Source: Actinomycetes bacterium (GTDB lineage Bacteria > Actinomycetota > Actinomycetes > Propionibacteriales > Propionibacteriaceae). Taken from it: a DNA stretch of 5,079 bases. Position 1 is the first letter of the stretch. Each line of letters opens with the position of its first letter. Of the stretch, positions 1 through 4,499 are shown one piece after another. The notes below the pieces were generated by a model. The model did no database searches and was not told where the DNA came from. It saw only the letters and a list, made by a program, of their open reading frames with translations. The stretch spans positions 1 through 5,079 of the forward strand of contig JAKOQD010000308.1 of NCBI GenBank assembly GCA_029778515.1, written 5' to 3'. A program made the translations under genes and the position numbers.

Positions 1-560
1 GCCCGCAGCCGCCGCAGCGCGATCTCCAGCTGCCTAATGTCCAGCGTGACGTCGGAGCGGTAGGGCCGGTACGAGCGCATGTCGGCGATGCGGATCGCCG
101 CCCGGCCGCCGCCCGAAGATCCGGTACTCACTCCGGCGTCCGCAGTGCCGCCCTGCCCCAACGGCGACTTGCCCTGCGTCCCGATCCAGTACGGGCCGCC
201 GTCGTGACGCTCGGTCTGCTCCCGCTTGCGCTGCTCAAACATCTCCAGCAGCTCGGCGAAATCCGGTTCAGCATCGGAACTCTCGGACAGCCGCGCCGAC
301 TGTTCGTCCAGCCACTCCCGCAGTTGCTCGGTGAGTTCGGTGTCCCAGTCAAGGTCCCCGTACTCGGCGAGGAACGCGCGATCGAACGCGTCGAGGTGCC
401 CCTCGTGGTGGATCAAAGTGGCCCGGGCCGTGTAGTAGAAACCCTGCACGGTGTGCTCGTGGACGCCGGCCTTGAGCGCCGCGGCGAGTGCAAGCGCCTC
501 GGTCGGACCGACCGGGACGTCCTGGTCCCGCAGCCGGTAGAGCAACCCGAGCGCGAACAT
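1..560 (-). CDS. CoxE-like VWA-domain protein, partial (C-terminus off the left edge)
   Basis: The visible 186 residues are the N-terminal part of a CoxE-like von Willebrand factor A protein. The N-terminus (MFALGLLYRLRDQDVPVGPT) and FYYTARATLIHHEGHLDAFD at about 41-60 match the helical region of this family. The family hallmark around YWIGTQGKSPLG lies at about 124-135, after an acidic, charged linker (about 70-120). RPYRSDVTLDIRQLEIALRRLR at the edge is the usual lead-in to the VWA domain, whose metal-binding MIDAS residues lie outside the window. The ATG at 560 overlaps the MoxR stop by one base (TGATG), so translation is probably coupled; a weak AGGG lies just upstream. Known for the family: VWA/CoxE proteins work with MoxR ATPases in maturing metalloenzymes or complexes, as with CoxD/CoxE for CO dehydrogenase. 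The client here is unknown. The family assignment is firm; the function is inferred from the partner. Confidence 0.9.
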   Translation of the reverse strand, partial: MFALGLLYRLRDQDVPVGPTEALALAAALKAGVHEHTVQGFYYTARATLIHHEGHLDAFDRAFLAEYGDLDWDTELTEQLREWLDEQSARLSESSDAEPDFAELLEMFEQRKREQTERHDGGPYWIGTQGKSPLGQGGTADAGVSTGSSGGGRAAIRIADMRSYRPYRSDVTLDIRQLEIALRRLR

Positions 561-1378
561 CAGACCCTGCGCCGGCTGACCTGGTTCAAATACGCGAGCA
601 TGTCCTGCTCCTTCTTGAGCAGCGTGCCGAGGAAGGGTGTCGTGGCCTCCAACTGAACGCTGGTGACGCCGGCGGTCTGCAGCATCGCGATCCAGTCCAC
701 GAGCTCGCTGGTGCTCGGTGGCTTGCGCACCCGGTCCATGCCACGGATGGCAAAGAACGCGGACAGCGACGAGTCCATGAGTCCTTGATCCAGACCGGGG
801 TGGTGCACGTCCACGATCCGCTGCATCAACTCGCGATCCGGGAAGTCGATGAAGTGGAAGATGCAGCGCCGTAGGAACGCATCCGGCAGTTCCTTCTCCG
901 CGTTACTCGTGATGATGACAACGGGTCGCTGCACTGCGGCAACCCGCTCGCCCGTCTCGGGGATGTCGAAGTACATCCGGTCGAGTTCGTTGAGCAGGTC
1001 GTTGGGGAACTCAATGTCGGCCTTGTCGATCTCGTCGATCAGCAGCACGACACGCTCGGGGGATTTGAAGGCCTGTCCGACGGGCCCGAGCTTGATGTAC
1101 TCACGGATGTCGCGCACGTCGTGGTCACCGAACCGGGAGTCGTACAAGCGCTGCACGGTGTCGTAGTGGTACAGGCCTTCCTGGGCGCGCGTCGTGCTCT
1201 TGACGTTCCAGGTGATGAGGTCCATTTTCAGCGCTTCGGCCACGGCTTCGGCCAGCAGCGTCTTGCCGGTGCCGGGTTCACCGCGCACAACCAGCGGCTT
1301 CTCGAGCACCAGCGCACAGCGCACGGCTGCTTCCAGCGCGGGGTTCGTCAAATAGCCTTGAGTGCCGCTGAATTCCAC
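560..1378 (-). CDS. MoxR-family AAA+ ATPase
   Basis: This 272-residue protein is a complete cytoplasmic MoxR-type AAA+ ATPase. It has Walker A GEPGTGKT at 33-40, the MoxR-typical KSTTRAQEGLYHYD at 60-73, Walker B VVLLIDE at 110-116 followed by IDKADIEFPNDLLNELDRM, sensor 1 TSN at 157-159, an arginine-finger region FLRRC at 168-172, and KPPSTSELVDW in the C-terminal lid where sensor 2 lies. All catalytic positions look intact, and the length is slightly below the usual 280-300 or more. The start is GTG at 1378, which gives the family N-terminus (MEFSGTQGY). There is no clear Shine-Dalgarno sequence, but a TAGTCT hexamer sits six bases upstream. The gene lies nine bases after the PIG-L gene and overlaps the CoxE-like gene by one base. 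MoxR ATPases are thought to remodel or load metal cofactors into client complexes together with a VWA protein; the client is not visible. Some MoxR relatives are called CoxD, but no CO dehydrogenase gene is present to justify that name. Confidence 0.95.
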   Translation of the reverse strand: MEFSGTQGYLTNPALEAAVRCALVLEKPLVVRGEPGTGKTLLAEAVAEALKMDLITWNVKSTTRAQEGLYHYDTVQRLYDSRFGDHDVRDIREYIKLGPVGQAFKSPERVVLLIDEIDKADIEFPNDLLNELDRMYFDIPETGERVAAVQRPVVIITSNAEKELPDAFLRRCIFHFIDFPDRELMQRIVDVHHPGLDQGLMDSSLSAFFAIRGMDRVRKPPSTSELVDWIAMLQTAGVTSVQLEATTPFLGTLLKKEQDMLAYLNQVSRRRV

Positions 1379-1384
1379 GGTTCG

Positions 1385-1390
1385 AGACTA
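1385..1390 (-). promoter_or_regulatory. candidate -10 hexamer TAGTCT for a leaderless MoxR mRNA
   Basis: Read on the minus strand, TAGTCT is followed by six bases and then the GTG start of the MoxR gene, so its last T is at -7 if transcription starts at the G of GTG. It fits the actinobacterial TANNNT -10 consensus. Its first three bases are also the TAG stop codon of the PIG-L gene. No convincing -35 box is visible. This is inferred from position and consensus only. Confidence 0.45.
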
Positions 1391-2149
1391 CGGCAGCCCC
1401 TCGAAGACGTCGGTCAGTCCTTGCAGCCCCGGGGGCCAGGCGACGACGTAGTGCTCCATCCCGACAGCCCGCTCCCAGTCGAGGCCGGGGCCCGCGCCCA
1501 TCACGTGCTGCTGGCTGCGGTGCTCGCGCAGACCGGCGACCACCCGGTCGGCGACGCTCGAGACGTCCACGCTCATGCCGATGCTCTCGTCCGGCACGGC
1601 GCGTAGGTGGTAGATCGCCGAAGGATCCCAGGCCGGCTCGCCGCGCCGCATCCGGGACGCGTTCCAGCGATCGAAGACTGACTGCGGCATGGCGCCGTGC
1701 AGCAGCCGGTGAAAGCCCGGGCCATCACCGCGGAGTCGATGAAACGCGGCATCGGTTGCCGCGCCTACCGCGATGTGATCCGGATGGCCGGTGATGCCGT
1801 CCGGGCCGAACGTCGCGACCACGTCCGGCCGCTCCTCACCGAGGATCTCGACCAGCCGGTCGCACAACTCCGGAGCCTGCTCAACAGCGCCGTCCTCGTA
1901 CCCTAGCCATTCGTGCCGGTCCGGCACCCGGCCGAGAGCCCGCCAGGCGTTCTCATCCTCCAGCCGCCTGATTGCTCCCAGCGTCTCCCGGGTTGCGGGG
2001 AATCCGGGGGCGATGTCTCCTGCGGCACCATCGGTGGCGTGGATCAGGACGAAACGCACCCCGGGGTCGGCCGCGTGCAACGCCACCGTGCCGGCGACGC
2101 CGTAGGCATCATCGTCGGGATGGGCAACGATCAACGCCAAGGTCCTCAT
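1388..2149 (-). CDS. PIG-L family zinc-dependent deacetylase (LmbE/MshB-like)
   Basis: This 253-residue protein is a PIG-L/LmbE-fold hydrolase, a family that removes N-acetyl groups from amino sugars and related amides, such as MshB and Mca of mycothiol metabolism. AHPDDD at 9-14 supplies the expected zinc ligands His10 and Asp13 and the catalytic base Asp12. TGHPDH at 120-125 supplies the third ligand His125 and the transition-state residue His122, by analogy with MshB His147 and His144. HRSQ at 210-213 matches the late family motif. The usual AHPDDE is AHPDDD here, a conservative change. No signal peptide is seen, so it should be cytoplasmic. The ATG at 2149 places the first motif about nine residues in, as is normal, and AGGA lies seven bases upstream. 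It heads a minus-strand run with MoxR and CoxE and is divergent from the SRPBCC gene. The substrate cannot be told: a mycothiol-type amide, sugar or antibiotic-like compound are all possible. Confidence 0.92.
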   Translation of the reverse strand: MRTLALIVAHPDDDAYGVAGTVALHAADPGVRFVLIHATDGAAGDIAPGFPATRETLGAIRRLEDENAWRALGRVPDRHEWLGYEDGAVEQAPELCDRLVEILGEERPDVVATFGPDGITGHPDHIAVGAATDAAFHRLRGDGPGFHRLLHGAMPQSVFDRWNASRMRRGEPAWDPSAIYHLRAVPDESIGMSVDVSSVADRVVAGLREHRSQQHVMGAGPGLDWERAVGMEHYVVAWPPGLQGLTDVFEGLP

Positions 2150-2190
2150 TTGGTGTTCCTATCCGCGACAGCAACCACCAGACTGCACCC
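2150..2190. promoter_or_regulatory. 41-base divergent intergenic region with promoters for both directions
   Basis: This is the only intergenic space between the divergent PIG-L (minus) and SRPBCC (plus) genes, so the 5' control signals for both must lie in it or inside the coding starts. On the minus strand TAGGAA (2156-2161) lies six bases before the PIG-L ATG and could act as a degenerate -10, or its AGGA could act as a Shine-Dalgarno sequence. On the plus strand CAGACT (2179-2184) lies six bases before the SRPBCC ATG. With so little room, the two promoters would have to overlap if both transcripts are leaderless. Confidence 0.5.
2179..2184 (+). promoter_or_regulatory. candidate -10-like hexamer CAGACT before the SRPBCC gene
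   Basis: CAGACT ends seven bases before the A of the SRPBCC start codon. It matches the TANNNT -10 consensus except for C in the first position, and it shares AGACT plus identical spacing with the hexamer before the acyltransferase gene. No Shine-Dalgarno sequence is seen ahead of this ATG, which is consistent with a leaderless transcript. Confidence 0.35.
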
Positions 2191-2652
2191 ATGAGCGACT
2201 ACGACGTCATCGAGCGTTCGGCCGTCATCGATGCCGAACCCTCCCGCATCCTGCCGCTGCTGACCGACCTCCGGGCATGGCAGCAGTGGTCGCCGTGGGA
2301 AGGTCTGGACCCGGAATTACAGCGCACCTACACAGGGCCAGAGACCGGCCCCGGCGCACGATACGAGTGGTCGGGCAACCGCAAGGCCGGCGCGGGAACC
2401 ATGCAGATCACCGACGCGAGCGATCGCTCGGTGGACATCGACCTCGCGTTCACGCGCCCTTTCAAGTCGCAGAGCAAGGTGCGCTTCGACCTGACGCCGA
2501 GCGGCGCCGGCACGACCGTGGTCTGGTCGATGCGCACTCCGCGCACGCTGATGACCCGCATCTTCGGGGTGTTCATGAACCTGGAGAAGGCGATCGGCCG
2601 CGACCTGGAGAAGGGCCTCGCGCAACTGCAGGAAGCGGCACAGGCCGGCTGA
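2191..2652 (+). CDS. SRPBCC family (polyketide cyclase/START-like) protein
   Basis: This 153-residue protein has the one-domain layout of the SRPBCC helix-grip fold, whose members bind hydrophobic ligands or act as cyclases and lipid-transfer proteins. Visible family features are the first strand VIERSAVIDA (6-15), the helix and Trp-rich turn LRAWQQWSPWEGLDP (27-41), the strand stretch GPGARYEWSGNRKAGAGTM (53-71), paired strands through VDIDLAFTRPF (81-91) and TTVVWSMRTP (108-117), and the long amphipathic C-terminal helix (about 130-150) that closes the pocket. No signal peptide or membrane segment is seen. The ATG at 2191 was chosen because it starts right at the domain; the frame stays open back to 1972, but that extension is Arg-rich and lies antisense to the PIG-L gene. 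It lies 16 bases ahead of the acyltransferase gene, so a role in presenting or sensing a lipid is plausible but inferred. The ligand is unknown. Confidence 0.88.
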   Translation: MSDYDVIERSAVIDAEPSRILPLLTDLRAWQQWSPWEGLDPELQRTYTGPETGPGARYEWSGNRKAGAGTMQITDASDRSVDIDLAFTRPFKSQSKVRFDLTPSGAGTTVVWSMRTPRTLMTRIFGVFMNLEKAIGRDLEKGLAQLQEAAQAG

Positions 2653-2656
2653 CGCC

Positions 2657-2662
2657 TAGACT
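2657..2662 (+). promoter_or_regulatory. candidate -10 hexamer TAGACT for a leaderless acyltransferase mRNA
   Basis: TAGACT in the 16-base gap after the SRPBCC stop is a full match to TANNNT and ends six bases before the GTG start at 2669. No purine-rich Shine-Dalgarno sequence lies between. The 15-base string TAGACTCGCGCCGTG resembles TAGTCTCGAACCGTG at the MoxR start. This suggests the acyltransferase can be transcribed separately from the SRPBCC gene. Confidence 0.5.
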
Positions 2663-2668
2663 CGCGCC

Positions 2669-4060
2669 GTGGCCGAACGCAGACTCTCCCCCGCCGACGC
2701 AGCCTGGCTCTATAGCGAGTGGGAGAAGAACAACCAGACCGTTTCGTCGCTGATGTGGCTGGACCGGGAGATCGACCCGGATCTGTTCACCGAGATCGTG
2801 CAAGAGCGAATCGTCGACAAGTACCCGACGTTCCACCAGCGCGTGCGGCCGTCCCGCAACCCGCTCTACCTGCCGCACTGGGAGGATGACCCCGAGTTCG
2901 ACATCGCCAACCACATCGAGGTCATCCAACTCGATGGCGACAAGGAAGAGTTGCGGGCGCTGGTCTCCGAGCAACGCGGCAAGTTGCTGGACCGCGAGCG
3001 GCCGCTGTGGAAGATGTTCGTGATTCAGGGCTATCGGGGAAATACCACGGCGATCCACAGCCGCATCCAGCACAGCATCGCCGACGGTTGGGCCTTGGTT
3101 CGCCTGACGCTGTCGTTGTGCGACCAGACGGAGACCGTCCACCGGCCGAAGACAGTCGACAAGCCGCGGCGACGTAAGCGCGACCTGGTCGCTCCGGTGG
3201 TCGACATCGTGCGCAACCCGGTGGAGATCGTGCAGGAGACGCTGGCGGTGACGCTGTATCCCAAGCGCTTCATCGAGTTCAGCGCCGACGCGGTCGGCAC
3301 CGGATTCGAAGCCACCAAGAACGCCGTCGAGCTGGTGCTGGCTCCGCGGCCGGGCAAGACGATCCTGCACGGCAAGGTGTCCGGCGAGAAGAAGGTCGAC
3401 TGGATCGAACCGATTCCCTTGCAGCCCATCAAGGACATTGGCGACGCTCTCGACGCCACCATCAACGACGTGCTGCTGGCGGTACTGACGAACACCCTGC
3501 GCAAGTACCTGAAGGAGAAGGACGCGCTCACCGTCGACGACCTGTTCACGTCGATGCCGGTGAGCCTGCGCCGGCCTGATGCGGACCTGCCGCGGACGTT
3601 GGGCAACCGCTTCGGGATCGTTCCGGTGTTGCTGCCGGTCGGGATCGAGGACCCGATCGAACAGGTGCAGGAGATCAAGCGGCGCATCGACGACATCAAG
3701 CACTCGCAGATGCCGATCGTCTCGTTCGGGCTCATCTCCGCCTTGTCGCTGACCACCGCCGACGTCGAGAAGCTCATCCAGAACGTGACCCAGGACCATT
3801 CGATCGGAGTGACGACCAACGTCCCCGGGCCCCGTCATGAGATCTGGATGGCCGGCGGGAAGGTGCTCGGCTCCTGGGGTATGGGCGGGTTGAGCGGTGA
3901 CATGAACCTGTCGTTCGGGATCTACACCCTCAACGGCGAACTCAACTTCTCCGTGCACTCCGACACCGGCATCACCGCCGACCCGGAACGGATCCTGGAC
4001 TTCTTCATGGAATCGATCGAGGAGTTGGAGGCAGAGGTGGGCTATGCCGACGTGGAGTGA
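2669..4060 (+). CDS. WS/DGAT-family O-acyltransferase with variant QHxxxDG active site
   Basis: This 463-residue protein has the length and block order of bacterial wax ester synthase/diacylglycerol acyltransferases, which transfer acyl groups from acyl-CoA to alcohols or diacylglycerol to make storage lipids, usually at the inner membrane surface. Blocks seen are LSPADAAWLYSEWEK (6-20), SSLMWLD (26-32), LPHWEDDPEFD (68-78), RPLWKM (111-116), the active-site segment QHSIADG (134-140), NDVLLAVL (266-273), MPVSLRRP (296-303), GNRFG (312-316), TTNVPGPRHEIWMAGGKV (382-399), and a C-terminal block GLSGDMNLSFGIYTLNGELN (407-426). The canonical motif is HHxxxDG; here the first His is Gln (codon CAG at 3068-3070), while the second His (135), Asp139 and Gly140 remain. 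GTG at 2669 is the start because it fits the family N-terminus and the gap after the SRPBCC gene. The neighbours are an SRPBCC gene and an overlapping PPOX-like gene. Family certain; the exact product (wax ester, triacylglycerol or another ester) cannot be read. Confidence 0.93.
   Translation: MAERRLSPADAAWLYSEWEKNNQTVSSLMWLDREIDPDLFTEIVQERIVDKYPTFHQRVRPSRNPLYLPHWEDDPEFDIANHIEVIQLDGDKEELRALVSEQRGKLLDRERPLWKMFVIQGYRGNTTAIHSRIQHSIADGWALVRLTLSLCDQTETVHRPKTVDKPRRRKRDLVAPVVDIVRNPVEIVQETLAVTLYPKRFIEFSADAVGTGFEATKNAVELVLAPRPGKTILHGKVSGEKKVDWIEPIPLQPIKDIGDALDATINDVLLAVLTNTLRKYLKEKDALTVDDLFTSMPVSLRRPDADLPRTLGNRFGIVPVLLPVGIEDPIEQVQEIKRRIDDIKHSQMPIVSFGLISALSLTTADVEKLIQNVTQDHSIGVTTNVPGPRHEIWMAGGKVLGSWGMGGLSGDMNLSFGIYTLNGELNFSVHSDTGITADPERILDFFMESIEELEAEVGYADVE
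4033..4040 (+). promoter_or_regulatory. Shine-Dalgarno sequence (AGAGGTGG) inside the acyltransferase 3' end
   Basis: The purine-rich AGAGGTGG lies three bases before the ATG at 4044, within the last codons of the acyltransferase gene. It supports ATG 4044 as the real start and ordinary ribosome-binding-site initiation from a shared mRNA, in contrast to the leaderless-looking starts elsewhere in the window. Confidence 0.6.
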
Positions 4061-4499
4061 TTTCGCGACAGCAGATCCCGCCCTGGCCGCGGAAGTCCGC
4101 GCGGCGTTCGCCCTCGGGAAGCACTGCACGATGGCCACAGTGCGAGCCGACGGCGGACCACGCATCAGCGGCACGGAGGTCGAGTTCGACGACGGCTGCA
4201 TCTACATCGGCAGTGGCGAGCACGCGCGCAAGACCGCGGACCTGCTGCGTGACCCGCGGGTGGCCATCCACAGTCAGGGCCGGGATCCGGATGCCGACGA
4301 CGAGTGGGTCGGCGAGGCGAAGTTCACGGGCGTCGCGGTGGAGGCACCGACGCCTGAGCACTACCCACCGGGTGGCCGGCGCTTCCGTATCGATCTGCAG
4401 TCGGTGGTGTTCACCGACACCACCAACGAGCACCCGCCGCGGTTGCGCGTCCGGCTGTGGCAACCGGGACGGGAAACGCGGGAGATGTTCGTCGCTTAG
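4044..4499 (+). CDS. pyridoxamine 5'-phosphate oxidase-like (PPOX/FDOR) split-barrel protein
   Basis: This 151-residue protein matches the small FMN- or F420-binding split-barrel family. MATVRADGGPRISGTEVEF (30-48) is the first strand pair with the typical G-x-PR-x-SG segment, CIYIGSGEHARKTADLLRDPRVAIHS (52-77) holds the cofactor-phosphate-binding Arg/Lys region and the next strand, GEAKFTGVAVE (90-100) continues the barrel, and FRIDLQSVVFTD with LRVRLWQPGRETREMF (about 114-149) is the C-terminal strand block with the family's WxPGR-type ending. There is no signal peptide. It overlaps the acyltransferase gene by 17 bases, so co-expression is very likely. Family members include PNP oxidases, F420-dependent reductases and heme- or biliverdin-related enzymes; the cofactor and substrate cannot be decided here, and classical PdxH is unlikely because the protein is too short. 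Its stop codon overlaps the stop of the convergent dehalogenase gene. Confidence 0.88.
   Translation: MPTWSDFATADPALAAEVRAAFALGKHCTMATVRADGGPRISGTEVEFDDGCIYIGSGEHARKTADLLRDPRVAIHSQGRDPDADDEWVGEAKFTGVAVEAPTPEHYPPGGRRFRIDLQSVVFTDTTNEHPPRLRVRLWQPGRETREMFVA
4496..4499. other. overlapping stop codons of convergent genes
   Basis: The plus-strand TAG of the PPOX-like gene (4497-4499) and the minus-strand TAA of the dehalogenase gene (4496-4498) share bases in the string TTAG. There is no intergenic space, and I see no hairpin followed by a T run on either side that would serve as an intrinsic terminator. Transcription from each side must therefore end inside the opposite gene or by Rho. Confidence 0.9.

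Noticed and set aside
204..656. Open frame of 150 codons on the plus strand opposite the CoxE-like gene.
   Set aside because: The minus strand encodes clear CoxE-family motifs throughout this stretch and runs directly on from the MoxR gene; the plus-strand product matches nothing I know.
1..1378. MoxR and CoxE-like genes as part of a CO dehydrogenase (cox) cluster.
   Set aside because: No coxL, coxM, coxS or other cox genes are visible, and MoxR/VWA pairs occur in many other settings.
1121..1606. Open frame of 161 codons on the plus strand across the MoxR/PIG-L junction.
   Set aside because: It lies antisense to two well-supported genes and its product is low-complexity, rich in His, Val and Arg.
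2151..2180. Inverted repeat TGGTG (2151-2155) / CACCA (2176-2180) in the divergent intergenic region, possibly an operator.
   Set aside because: The arms are only five bases with a 20-base spacer, which is easily met by chance; there is no flanking symmetry.
1972..2190. Upstream extension of the SRPBCC gene to an ATG at 1972.
   Set aside because: The 73 extra residues are Arg-rich and unlike the family, and they would lie inside the divergent PIG-L gene. ATG 2191 begins exactly at the domain.
2573..4201. Long open frame of 542 codons on the minus strand opposite the acyltransferase gene.
   Set aside because: The plus-strand frame contains all WS/DGAT blocks. The antisense product is rich in Arg, Gln, Val, His and Asp with no recognisable domain, as expected from the mirror frame of a GC-rich gene.
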